A stretch of 64,000 nucleotides of DNA from Echinicola jeungdonensis (GTDB lineage Bacteria > Bacteroidota > Bacteroidia > Cytophagales > Cyclobacteriaceae), in NCBI RefSeq assembly GCF_030409905.1, contig NZ_JAUFQT010000001.1, forward strand, positions 2,645,001 through 2,709,000. The letters are read 5' to 3'. The position numbers and the translations under genes were made by a program. Below, one piece after another: positions 55,191 to 63,153 of the stretch. Under the pieces are notes generated by a model, which did no database searches, was not told the DNA's origin, and saw only the letters and a program-made list of their open reading frames with translations. The first letter of the stretch is position 1; the number at the start of each line of letters is the position of its first letter.

Positions 55191-55243
55191 TCCCATTTGA
55201 AACATTGATAATTTTTCCTTGTCATAATTCTTTAGTTTTCCAT

Positions 55244-55715
55244 TTATGAAGGGGTCGTTTTAGCCCTTCCAATCAATAAGCCAACTCCTGCACCTGGAAT
55301 GATCCCATAAGAAATATTGGAAACATAAAAATAAGCGCATAACGCAGAGAAAACATAGTCAGGATCACACTCTTCATCAATACCTTTGGCTATTGATCCG
55401 GTAATGATTCTGCCAATCAGTCCAGCCAATGTTCCAAGGATGATGCCTTTGCCTATAGAACTCCTTTTGAGAAATTTCAGGCTTTCTATTTCATTTATCT
55501 GGAATTCCCAATAGGTTAGGTCATATCCTGAAGTGAGGCTTTGGCTAAAAACTATTTAGGAATACTTTAATTCATAAAGATATCCTCGTACTATGGTATT
55601 TGGCCTTTCTATTACGACCCAAGCATCATATATCCTTGATTTGTCCTTGAATTGACCATTTGCTGACAGAATGAACAGTCCATAAAAAAAAATAAATAAT
55701 AATTAAAGGTTTCAA
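55244..55715 (-). pseudogene. Decayed exported protein gene (frameshift plus nonsense)
   Basis: Read from a TTG at 55713-55715, a signal-like KPLIIIYFF shifts frame in a run of nine T (plus-strand A run 55684-55692). With eight T it continues YGLFILSANGQFKDKSRIY, then AWVVIERPNTIVRGYLYELKYS. An in-frame TAA (55556-55558) then interrupts the sequence, and the same frame resumes with IVFSQSLTSGYDLTYWEFQ, INEIESLKFLKRSSIGKG and a glycine-rich hydrophobic end, stopping at 55244. The restored protein would be 156 residues: signal peptide, beta domain, KFLKRSSIGKGIILGTLAG-type hydrophobic tail, a common Bacteroidota layout of unknown function. It lies 65 bases from the IS. A living short frame (55244-55429) is unlikely. 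Confidence 0.65.
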
Positions 55716-56268
55716 TTGAAGGGGATTGTAGCTTTTCAAAGCTGCATTTAGAAAATGTCAACTGACCTATTTCCATTTACTGACCTACTTTTTAATTAGA
55801 TTTATTTATGGGTTTTATAATGTTGGTTTAAATTTTTCTGATATTTAAAATTGATGTTTTAAGTGCTGAGCGCTCGTATAAACTTATTGCAACTCCAGAT
55901 TCCCCTTTTTTAAGTTTTCTCGAAATAAAAACTTTTTTTTTACGTTCCTTTATATTTGAACACCATAATACAAATTGGGTACTATTGTATGAACTTTTTT
56001 GCTTTATACCTATTGTAAACCAATTTGGAAAATGATAGGTAGTAAGCCCCAGGTTAAGTTGTTTTGGGCTACTTGACTTTGGGTTTTTCCCAACTGGAAA
56101 ATTAACCATTTGGGGGAAGAGGTTCTGATAATTTTTTTGAGCAAGAAAAAAATAGCAACATTTTTGTGGTAATTTGCGGCAATTCCCGTTTGCATAAAAA
56201 AGGCAAATTCCTGAAAATTGTAATTGAATATAAAAATGAATTTTGCAGACCATATGGTGTATTTGAAG
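55716..56268. other. AT-rich region with no assignable gene
   Basis: About 550 bases between the pseudogene and the LysM gene. A minus-strand frame at 55828-56253 (141 codons) is open but unlike any family I know and overlaps the LysM upstream region; its lysine- and isoleucine-rich sequence may be chance or another relic. No clear promoter or terminator. Confidence 0.35.
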
Positions 56269-57474
56269 ATGAAAACAAGTGTAATGATCTTAGGGTTTTT
56301 GATGGTGATGGGTTTTGCTCATGCTGCCGTTGGTGTGGAGATGGATTCGGTAGGGATCGAGAGGATCGATGGTAAAACCTACATAATCCATGAGGTTGCC
56401 TCCAAGGAAACCCTTTTTGCCATATCCCGAAGGTACGAAACCCCTGTTGGTGATATAATCAAGAGTAATAGTGACCTGAAGCAAGGGCTGAAAATTGGCC
56501 AGCGGATATTGGTACCTTACATTACCAAAACGGAAGTTCCTGAAGGCGCAAAACTCCATAAGGTAAATCCAGGGGAAACCCTTTTTGCAGTGGCAAAAAA
56601 ATATAATGTCTCAGTTGAAGAAGTAAAAGCCTGGAATGATCTGAAAGGTAATGACCTAAGTGTTGGGCAGGGCTTGATCATCAAAGGGGTGAAGCCTGCG
56701 GAACCAAAAGAGATAGCTGAAAAACAGGTCAAGGAAACCGCAACTGAAGCTAGTAAGAAGGTTAAAGAAATGCCTGAAAAGGCTAAAGAAGCTACAGAGA
56801 AAAAAATAGCAAAAGCGGAAGAGAAAGCTGCTGAAAGAAAAGAGGCTAAGGAAGAGAAAGCCAAAGAGAAAATTAAGGAGGAAAAAGAAGAAGGTCCAAC
56901 AGAAGCTCCAAGGATTGAAAATATACCAGAAGGTGCAGAAGTGGGATGGATCAGCCATACTGTGGTTAAAGGTGAAACACTATTTTCCATTGCCAAACAA
57001 TATGATGCCAAGGTGGAAGATTTAATTAATTGGAATGCATTGGCTTCCAATAACCTGGCATTGGGGCAGGTGTTAAAAGTTGGAAGAAAAGGAGAGGCAA
57101 GGTCAATTTCAACTTCCGAAAAGGAGGGTGGAGAAAAAATTGAAAAAGTGGCAGAGAAAAAGCCTTCTTATAATGTAAATGAAAGTGCAAGTAATACTTC
57201 TACTGCCTACAAAAACATCAAAGAATCCGGTCAGGCAGAAGTGATCAAGGGGACTGGAAATCATAAAAAATACTTGGTGCTTCACCGGGATGCTCCTGTT
57301 GGGACCATTATGCGGATCAGAAATGAGGAAAATGATGTGATGATTTTTGCAAGGGTTGTGGGTAAACTTCCTGATACGGGTGACAATGGAAAACTCCTGA
57401 TCAAGGTCTCTCAAGCAGCATTTGATCAATTGAGGGCAGTCAATACCAGGTTTAGAGTAGAAGTATCTTATTAA
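56269..57474 (+). CDS. LysM repeat protein with C-terminal RlpA-like domain
   Basis: 402 residues from ATG 56269 (MKTSVMILGFLMVMGFAHA, a clean signal peptide); in-frame starts at 56236 and 56224 are possible but give an odd n-region. Three LysM domains: IHEVASKETLFAISRRYETP, HKVNPGETLFAVAKKYNVS and HTVVKGETLFSIAKQYDAK. Between the second and third is a Lys/Glu/Ala-rich helix (about 145-220). The last 75 residues (LVLHRDAPVGTIMRIRNEEN, VVGKLPDTGDN) resemble the double-psi barrel of RlpA-like proteins. Probably binds peptidoglycan in the periplasm. Single gene with a strong terminator. Confidence 0.88.
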   Translation: MKTSVMILGFLMVMGFAHAAVGVEMDSVGIERIDGKTYIIHEVASKETLFAISRRYETPVGDIIKSNSDLKQGLKIGQRILVPYITKTEVPEGAKLHKVNPGETLFAVAKKYNVSVEEVKAWNDLKGNDLSVGQGLIIKGVKPAEPKEIAEKQVKETATEASKKVKEMPEKAKEATEKKIAKAEEKAAERKEAKEEKAKEKIKEEKEEGPTEAPRIENIPEGAEVGWISHTVVKGETLFSIAKQYDAKVEDLINWNALASNNLALGQVLKVGRKGEARSISTSEKEGGEKIEKVAEKKPSYNVNESASNTSTAYKNIKESGQAEVIKGTGNHKKYLVLHRDAPVGTIMRIRNEENDVMIFARVVGKLPDTGDNGKLLIKVSQAAFDQLRAVNTRFRVEVSY

Positions 57475-57484
57475 TAATATTTAT

Positions 57485-57509
57485 CCCGCCAATTTGGCGG
57501 GTTTTTTTT
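57485..57509 (+). terminator. Terminator of the LysM gene
   Basis: CCCGCC (57485-57490) pairs with GGCGGG (57496-57501) over an AATTT loop, followed by eight T. Confidence 0.93.
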
Positions 57510-57681
57510 GCTAATGAATCAAGCTTTCAACTTTATATAAAATATAAATTCAAGTGAGATTTGGCGATTGGAGGTGAAATCCTTGAAAATTAGGAGAAAT
57601 AAAATAGCTTAATTTGACCCTCCGTTTTAAAAGTTATTGACCATTCAATAATAAAAGAATTCATTAATCATTTTGTATGAG

Positions 57682-57712
57682 TTTGATTATTAGGTAGAAT
57701 AGGCTATTTTTG
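57682..57712 (+). promoter_or_regulatory. Consensus Bacteroidota promoter
   Basis: TTTG (57682-57685), a 19-nt spacer and TATTTTTG (57705-57712) match both boxes exactly at the usual spacing, the best promoter seen in the window. It would transcribe the genes from 57733, with a leader of about 15 nt. Confidence 0.75.
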
Positions 57713-57732
57713 CAGGATAGTTTACTTTCTGC

Positions 57733-58287
57733 ATGAATAAAATACAGCTAATATTTCATCACATTTTCAAGTTTATCTGGAATTTGATTTTTGTGATTTC
57801 TTATCCCATTTTGGCCACTTTTGGGCTTGTTTTTATAGGTTTTACTTATTTTTTCTCGGGCCTTTCCAGGTTATTGACCAGGATAAAGTCCAATGAATCA
57901 ATTAAGGAATTTAACCAACCGGAATGGGAGATAATTTCAAAGCAAACCGATCTCATTGAAGGTAAATTGCACAAACAAATCATGTTTGGGCCTTCCTGTT
58001 ACCATTTGCGAAGAAAAGATGGCGTGCCATCCATTCTGGAGGATTATTTATTTGGAAGAAAAATCAGGGTTTTAGATGAAGGCTATCTGATGGAGAAATG
58101 GAATACCGTAGATTCCAAAAAATTGCCTGACTTCGATGTCTGTCTATATCAACCTGATGAAGATAAACTGACTTCCCTAACCACCATTAAATGTTTTGAT
58201 TGGCATTTAGCAGAAAAAGAAGATAATAAATTGTCCTTCAAATGGTTTGATGGTACCCAAGGTGGTGAAGTGAAAGTGGCCCTTTGA
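57733..58287 (+). CDS. Membrane-anchored protein of unknown function
   Basis: 184 residues. One long or two short hydrophobic helices near the N-terminus (FKFIWNLIFVISYPILATFGLVFIG region, about 12-45) are followed by a cytosolic or periplasmic part with no motif I know (YHLRRKDGVPSILEDYLFGR, KCFDWHLAEKEDNKLSFKWF). The TIGR02757 gene follows after 3 bases, so the two are almost certainly co-transcribed from the promoter at 57682. Function unknown. Confidence 0.75.
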   Translation: MNKIQLIFHHIFKFIWNLIFVISYPILATFGLVFIGFTYFFSGLSRLLTRIKSNESIKEFNQPEWEIISKQTDLIEGKLHKQIMFGPSCYHLRRKDGVPSILEDYLFGRKIRVLDEGYLMEKWNTVDSKKLPDFDVCLYQPDEDKLTSLTTIKCFDWHLAEKEDNKLSFKWFDGTQGGEVKVAL

Positions 58288-58290
58288 TTT

Positions 58291-59058
58291 ATGGATTTAA
58301 AAGATTTTCTGGAAGAAAAAACTGCTTTATATAACCAACCGGACTTTATTGAACTGGATCCTATTTCCATTCCACATCAGTTTAACAAAAAACAGGATAT
58401 AGAAATTGCGGGTTTTTTTGCAGCTACTCTTGCCTGGGGGCAAAGGGCTACCATAATAAAAAAATGTCGGGAATTGTTGTTCATGATGGATAATGCCCCT
58501 CATGATTTTATACTTCACCATTCAGACCGGGATTTAAAACCTTTTTTAAATTTTAAGCACCGGACTTTCAATGATATTGACACCCTATATTTCATAGAAT
58601 TTTTTTCTTCCTTTTACAAAAAATATGAAAGTCTGGAAGAAGCTTTTACCATTGGTTGGGATGAAAGCCCAGAGGTAATGGGATCCCTGCTGACCAGATT
58701 TCATGAATATTTCTTTGAACTTCCTGATGCTCCTAAAAGGACCCGGAAACATGTAGCCACCCCTAAAAGAAAATCGGCTTGTAAACGCATCAATATGTTT
58801 TTACGATGGATGGTGAGAAGTGATGATAATGGAGTGGACTTTGGTATTTGGAAAAAGCTTAAGCCCTACCAATTGGTTTGCCCCTGTGATCTGCATGTGG
58901 ACCGGGTCGCACGTAGATTAGGGATGATCCAGAGAAAACAAACCGATTGGTTGACGGCAATGGAGCTTACCCAAAAGCTCCGGGAAATGGATCCAAAGGA
59001 TCCCGTCAAGTATGACTTTGCTTTGTTTGGAATGGGAGTGGAGGAAAGAGTTTCTTGA
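58291..59058 (+). CDS. TIGR02757 family protein (DUF2400)
   Basis: 255 residues. The family marks are IAGFFAATLAWGQRATIIKKC, KRINMFLRWMVRSDD, GIWKKLKPYQLVCPCDLHVDRVAR and DPVKYDFALFGMGV. The helical fold is similar to HhH-type DNA glycosylases, and some databases suggest a nucleic-acid role, but no catalytic activity has been assigned that I can defend. Second gene of a two-gene unit ended by a terminator at 59223. Confidence 0.88.
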   Translation: MDLKDFLEEKTALYNQPDFIELDPISIPHQFNKKQDIEIAGFFAATLAWGQRATIIKKCRELLFMMDNAPHDFILHHSDRDLKPFLNFKHRTFNDIDTLYFIEFFSSFYKKYESLEEAFTIGWDESPEVMGSLLTRFHEYFFELPDAPKRTRKHVATPKRKSACKRINMFLRWMVRSDDNGVDFGIWKKLKPYQLVCPCDLHVDRVARRLGMIQRKQTDWLTAMELTQKLREMDPKDPVKYDFALFGMGVEERVS

Positions 59059-59222
59059 GTTAGGGAGATTTTGGAATGAAAGGGGGACTTTCATTTGAAA
59101 AAGCCTTGAAATAATTTATACTGATAAATGTGGAATTTAAAATTCTACGTTACTTTCTCTATTTTTTTAATCAAATGCCCTAAATACCCTGTCTGGCCGA
59201 TTGTTCCTGACGTAGTTAATGT

Positions 59223-59263
59223 AAAAAGCCCCAAAATACTGGGGTAACAGCATGGGGCTTTTT
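59223..59263. terminator. Bidirectional terminator
   Basis: AAAAAGCCCC (59223-59232) pairs with GGGGCTTTTT (59254-59263). A competing GGGG at 59241-59244 could form an alternative shorter stem. It lies between convergent genes. Confidence 0.82.
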
Positions 59264-59288
59264 AATGGTGTTAATATTAAAATAGGAT

Positions 59289-59930
59289 TTAACCCCAAGT
59301 GTCAGGTGATTTTCTCCATTCAGCAAGGGAATTCAAGTCCTGGTCATTGGCATAATTAGCGTTTATAGCCTCTGGAAGCATGGCCTCATAATCACTTAGG
59401 CAGATCAGTTTTACTCCTGCATCTTCAAAGTTTTTACGTGCCAATTCAAACCCATAAGTGAAAATAGCTGCCATACCCAAAACCTCAAAGCCTGAGTTTT
59501 TCAATGCTTCAATGGCTTTAAGAGAACTTCCCCCTGTAGATACAAGGTCTTCGATTACCACTACTTTTTGTCCACTAGTAACTTTCCCTTCGATCATATT
59601 TTCCATTCCATGTCCTTTCGGTTTGGACCTGACATAGATGAAGGGCAAATCCAAGGCGTCAGCGATCAGGGCTCCCTGAGGGATTCCTGCAGTAGCTACT
59701 CCTGCGATAGCTTCTGCATTTGGGAAATTTTTTTGAACAACCTCTACCAATTGATTTTTGATAAAAGTCCTTACATCTGGAAAGCTAAGCGAAAGGCGGT
59801 TGTCACAATAAATGGGAGATTTCCAACCAGATGCCCAGGTGAAAGGGTGCTGAGGTTGAAGCCTGATGGCTCTAATGTCCAATAATTTTTGGGCCACTTT
59901 TCCGGCCGTTGCTTTGTCAAATAATTCCAT
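59289..59930 (-). CDS. pyrE: Orotate phosphoribosyltransferase
   Basis: 213 residues. It adds PRPP to orotate to form OMP in pyrimidine synthesis. The PRPP loop is VVVIEDLVSTGGSSLKAI; N-terminal GWKSPIYCDNRLSL and GVATAGIPQGALIA are typical. Single gene. On the minus strand a perfect TAnnTTTG ends 4 bases before the ATG, so the mRNA may be leaderless; no attenuator or PyrR-type leader is present. Confidence 0.96.
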   Translation of the reverse strand: MELFDKATAGKVAQKLLDIRAIRLQPQHPFTWASGWKSPIYCDNRLSLSFPDVRTFIKNQLVEVVQKNFPNAEAIAGVATAGIPQGALIADALDLPFIYVRSKPKGHGMENMIEGKVTSGQKVVVIEDLVSTGGSSLKAIEALKNSGFEVLGMAAIFTYGFELARKNFEDAGVKLICLSDYEAMLPEAINANYANDQDLNSLAEWRKSPDTWG

Positions 59931-59934
59931 GGCC

Positions 59935-59942
59935 CAAAATTA
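59935..59942 (-). promoter_or_regulatory. Predicted -7 element of pyrE
   Basis: TAATTTTG on the minus strand, ending 4 bases before the ATG at 59930. No clear -33 box. Confidence 0.4.
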
Positions 59943-59957
59943 ATTCATAAAATTGTA

Positions 59958-59985
59958 TTGACGGTTGTGATGGCTGATAATTTTG
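59958..59985 (+). promoter_or_regulatory. Predicted promoter of the Nudix gene at 60014
   Basis: TTG (59958-59960), a 17-nt spacer and TAATTTTG (59978-59985). An alternative TTG at 59953 gives a 22-nt spacer. The leader would be about 23 nt. Confidence 0.5.
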
Positions 59986-60013
59986 TGCATTTTTGATTTG
60001 AAATGAATGGAAT

Positions 60014-60700
60014 ATGAAAATTTTCATCAACGATAAGCCCTTGGATATTTTGTCGCCAGGGGAATTGAGAAAGGACAAAAGCTTCGAATGCATTTATGAC
60101 AATCCAGAGGATTTACCAGCCTACGTGGATTTTCATGATGATGTGCTAATCATCCAACCTTCCCATGACATTATCATTAAGTTGTTGTACCTCCTTCGAA
60201 CCCGGAAATTGAAGGACCTGGATTCTATTACCATTGTTTCCGAAGATATCAAAGGCCTTAAAAAATTCATCAAAAGCAGGTTTAGCATTGTAAAAGCTGC
60301 TGGAGGAGTGGTAACCAAAGGGAATAAAGTCCTTTTTATTCACCGTATAGGAAAATGGGATTTGCCTAAAGGGAAATTTGATAAGGGAGAAACATCCACA
60401 GAATGTGCTGTAAGAGAAGTGGAGGAGGAATGCTCTGTTAAAGTTAAGCTGGGGGGGAGGATATGCAAAACCTGGCATACCTATACCCGTAACCGTAAAA
60501 GCATCCTGAAAAAAACATATTGGTATGTGATGGAGTGCTTAGATGATTCAATGATGGAGCCCCAAAAGGAAGAGGGGATAGAGGATATTAAATGGTTAAG
60601 CCATCAGGAAGCAAAAATAGCTTTGGTTAACTCTTACCCTTCGATGAGGTATCTTTACAAGCAATTTTTGAAAATGGTGCCGAAGGTTCATACATCATAA
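60014..60700 (+). CDS. Nudix hydrolase with N-terminal extension
   Basis: 228 residues. The first 90 form a separate domain (FINDKPLDILSPGELRKD, HDIIIKLLYLLRTRKLKDLD) seen in related Bacteroidota proteins. The Nudix domain follows with AAGGVVTKGNKVLFIHRIGKW and a full box GKFDKGETSTECAVREVEEE. The substrate is unknown; diadenosine polyphosphates or nucleotide sugars are candidates. Its 3' end overlaps the convergent coaD gene by 13 bases. Confidence 0.9.
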   Translation: MKIFINDKPLDILSPGELRKDKSFECIYDNPEDLPAYVDFHDDVLIIQPSHDIIIKLLYLLRTRKLKDLDSITIVSEDIKGLKKFIKSRFSIVKAAGGVVTKGNKVLFIHRIGKWDLPKGKFDKGETSTECAVREVEEECSVKVKLGGRICKTWHTYTRNRKSILKKTYWYVMECLDDSMMEPQKEEGIEDIKWLSHQEAKIALVNSYPSMRYLYKQFLKMVPKVHTS

Positions 60701-61143
60701 GGTAAAAAATCACTTACACTTCCCCCGTAACGATGGACTTCCCTAATTACCGTTGAGCTAACCGCGGCATATTGCGGGGAAGTAATCAAGAATACCGTTT
60801 CCAAATCCTCATTGAGGTAGCGATTCATCTGGGATATGGTATTTTCATACTCAAAATCCGTAGTGTTTCTTAGGCCTCTGATCAAAAAGTTGGCATTGTG
60901 TTTTTTTGCAATACTTGAAGTGAGTTCATTGTAAACAACTACTTTGACTTCAGGGATGGCCGCATATATACTTTCTATTTTTTGGACCATGGTATCGATT
61001 TCAAAATACCTGGATTTTTTAGTGGAGTTATATCCTATACCGATGATGATTTCATCAAACAAACTTAGGCCTCGCATTACAATGTCGTGGTGGCCATTGG
61101 TATAGGGGTCAAAAGAACCCGGAAAAATAGCAGTTTTTTTCAT
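60688..61143 (-). CDS. coaD: Phosphopantetheine adenylyltransferase
   Basis: 151 residues. It adenylates 4'-phosphopantetheine, the penultimate step of coenzyme A synthesis. Motifs: IFPGSFDPYTNGHHDIV (TxGH-type site), RGLRNTTDFEYENTISQMN and VSSTVIREV. It is the last gene of a minus-strand unit with a 195-residue protein and DUF3822, 14 bases after DUF3822, and converges with the Nudix gene with a 13-base overlap. Confidence 0.97.
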   Translation of the reverse strand: MKKTAIFPGSFDPYTNGHHDIVMRGLSLFDEIIIGIGYNSTKKSRYFEIDTMVQKIESIYAAIPEVKVVVYNELTSSIAKKHNANFLIRGLRNTTDFEYENTISQMNRYLNEDLETVFLITSPQYAAVSSTVIREVHRYGGSVSDFLPYDV

Positions 61144-61157
61144 ATAACTTCATTAAA

Positions 61158-61997
61158 TCAGTTGGACCAAAAAGCTGCCAAGGACAAGGTCTCTTTAAAA
61201 CCTTCTGCTCCCGGATGGTAGTTTTGATTGCTTTTTGGGGTAACGATTTCAAGGTTTTTAAAATATTTGTGGAGCAATTCTTTGTCGGTCCCCACCTCAT
61301 CCAAATCCCCGATCAGGCTGATTTTACAATACATACGGTCAAAGGCCAATTGGTGAAGTACGCTGAAAGTATATTTTAAAAAATCCTGATCTCCGGAAAC
61401 GTCAAACCGGTTAAAGAGTTTCATTTCGTGGCCGGCAAAACCTGCCAAATAAATATGTCCTTCCTCAACAATTACCAATAGCTCCTGGTTGAGCATGTCG
61501 TTTTTTTGAGGCAATAAATAGTCCAAAATCAGGGATACCCCATGTTTTAGGGAAAGATCAGGTATGGTTTCGGCAAAAGTCTCCATTAGGTCCTTTGAAA
61601 TAGCACTGACCAGTACTATACTGTTATTCTGAATTCCCTCATAAAAGACCACTTGCTCCTCCAACGGACTGCTGAAATTAAGATAAGTCCCCTTATAGTT
61701 TGGGTCAAAAAGCATTCCTGGTACCAAGGTGAATTGGTCGGAATAAAGATATAGGAACCCGGAGACTTGGTTCTTAGCCAAAAAGGAATCCTTTTTTAGG
61801 ATTTCCTTTAAAATTTCCTGATCCTGAAAACGGTGGATATGCACCCCAAGTATGGCTCCATTTTGGTCTTTACCAATAATGGTTAGTTTATGGGGGAACA
61901 ATAAAAGCGATAAACTGGAAATGTTGTCCAAATCCAATTTATCGCTTTCAAATTCAATGTAATTATTTTTAGCTAATCCAGTCAAAATTATTCCCAA
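61158..61997 (-). CDS. DUF3822 family protein
   Basis: 279 residues. Matches the Bacteroidota DUF3822 family in layout: SSLSLLLFPHKLTIIGKDQNG near the start, FYEGIQNNSIVLVSAI in the middle, and ELLVIVEEGHIYLAGFAGHEMKLFNRFDVSGDQDFLKYTFSVLHQL later, a pattern similar to actin/FtsA-like ATPase folds. Function unknown. In this lineage it normally precedes coaD, as here, and an rsmD-type methyltransferase gene often lies between them; that gene is missing here. Confidence 0.82.
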   Translation of the reverse strand: MGIILTGLAKNNYIEFESDKLDLDNISSLSLLLFPHKLTIIGKDQNGAILGVHIHRFQDQEILKEILKKDSFLAKNQVSGFLYLYSDQFTLVPGMLFDPNYKGTYLNFSSPLEEQVVFYEGIQNNSIVLVSAISKDLMETFAETIPDLSLKHGVSLILDYLLPQKNDMLNQELLVIVEEGHIYLAGFAGHEMKLFNRFDVSGDQDFLKYTFSVLHQLAFDRMYCKISLIGDLDEVGTDKELLHKYFKNLEIVTPKSNQNYHPGAEGFKETLSLAAFWSN

Positions 61998-62575
61998 TTA
62001 CCTGAAGTGGAGGCATCCGTTCTGGAACCAACTTTTAATGCTTTTTCATTGTTATTGGCCCTTCTTTCAGGATTTACTGGGGCAGGATCTCTGATTTCAA
62101 ATACGTCGATGACCATGTTATTGGATCCTCTTTCAATTTTATCCGCAAAAAACTCAAAAGTTTTTCCTCCAGATCCCGGTACTACATTCAAGGTTTGAAG
62201 ATTGAAATCAGGATATTTCCTTTCATTAAATAAGGAATCCTGTACATTGACAGCCCCCAAGGTGTCATAACTAATGGTGATTTCTTCTTCACCATAATCC
62301 AAAAGCTTGGTTTCCTCAGTTTTCTGTACAATGTGGATTTGACCGTTTTTGATGAAATCCTTCAATTCTTGCCAACTTCCTGCGTATTCTTTGTTTTCAG
62401 CAATATAGGCCATTTGAGCTTCTCGGAGCATTTGAAGCTTTTCGATTACCCGGGCCTCAATTCTGGCAATTCGCTTCTCTTCCTGCATAGCATCGTCTAT
62501 TCCCTTGTAGAGCAAATAGCCTACCGCCAATGCGGCCAATAGAAAAACAATGGATAAGATTCTGGTCAAATTCAT
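61988..62575 (-). CDS. Membrane-anchored periplasmic protein of unknown function
   Basis: 195 residues. One N-terminal transmembrane helix (RILSIVFLLAALAVGYLLY), a charged helix (EEKRIARIEARVIEKLQMLREAQMAYIAENKEYAGSW region) reminiscent of pilin-like or minor pseudopilin N-terminal helices, then a beta-rich part and a Ser/Asn-rich end. I cannot name the family. It overlaps DUF3822 by 10 bases, so the two are coupled and probably functionally linked. Confidence 0.75.
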   Translation of the reverse strand: MNLTRILSIVFLLAALAVGYLLYKGIDDAMQEEKRIARIEARVIEKLQMLREAQMAYIAENKEYAGSWQELKDFIKNGQIHIVQKTEETKLLDYGEEEITISYDTLGAVNVQDSLFNERKYPDFNLQTLNVVPGSGGKTFEFFADKIERGSNNMVIDVFEIRDPAPVNPERRANNNEKALKVGSRTDASTSGNWE

Positions 62576-62628
62576 TTTTTGCTAGGTTTATTCTTATATA
62601 AGGTTGATGGTGTATTTTTATTAAGTTG

Positions 62629-63132
62629 CTATTTTATGCATTTATTTTCAAAATTAAAATATCCTTTCCATATTCTTATCTCATTAATCGATTTAATATC
62701 CCAGAAAAGTTGGTGCTTTTCCTCCTTGTTGATTTGATTTATTTCTTCCAGGCTCATAAATTTTACCTCCTCAATGATTTGTTTTTCGGGTTGAAGTTCC
62801 GGATCGGTCCCTTTTACCAATTTGCCCGCTCTTTTCTCCACTTCAAAGAATAACTCTATAGCATGGAGAGGTGGCTGAAGGAATTCGGATACATACAAAA
62901 ATTGATTGATTCCAATTTCCAGGCCTGTTTCCTCCAAAAACTCCCTTTGAAGATTTTCTTCCACATTGGTTTGGTAATGCATCCCTCCCCCGGGCACATT
63001 CCAAAATACCCTGTTTTGAGCCATCCGGTGCTTAACCATCAGGATTTTGTCTTTTTCTATCAAAACCCCATTTACCCGTGTACGCAGCCTGCCGCCAAAT
63101 TTCTCCTGGATTTCTTTTTCTATATTGTGCAT
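62629..63132 (-). CDS. Nudix hydrolase
   Basis: 167 residues from the ATG at 63130-63132 (MHNIEKEIQEKFGGRLRTR). The frame is open to 63249, but those residues would overlap the divergent helicase gene. NGVLIEKDKILMVKHRM is the first Nudix strand and the box reads GGMHYQTNVEENLQREFLEE, followed by TGLEIG; catalytic RE-x-x-EE is intact while the first glutamate of the consensus is an asparagine. The substrate is unknown. Its ATG lies within a palindrome shared with the helicase promoter region. Confidence 0.85.
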   Translation of the reverse strand: MHNIEKEIQEKFGGRLRTRVNGVLIEKDKILMVKHRMAQNRVFWNVPGGGMHYQTNVEENLQREFLEETGLEIGINQFLYVSEFLQPPLHAIELFFEVEKRAGKLVKGTDPELQPEKQIIEEVKFMSLEEINQINKEEKHQLFWDIKSINEIRIWKGYFNFENKCIK

Positions 63133-63153
63133 ATATGCAGTAGATTCGCCATA

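Noticed and set aside
54141..55715. A defence or cargo system carried by the mobile region
   Set aside because: The IS holds only its transposase, and the neighbour is a single decayed exported-protein gene. No nuclease, methylase, toxin pair or CRISPR repeat is present.
55828..56253. 141-codon minus-strand open frame before the LysM gene
   Set aside because: No family resemblance, unusual composition in an AT-rich stretch, and overlap with the LysM upstream region. It may be chance or a relic; kept only as a gap note.
56656..57050. Long minus-strand open frames opposite the LysM gene
   Set aside because: They are shadows of the Lys/Glu/Ala-rich helix, giving Phe/Leu/Ser-rich antisense reading; no independent signals.
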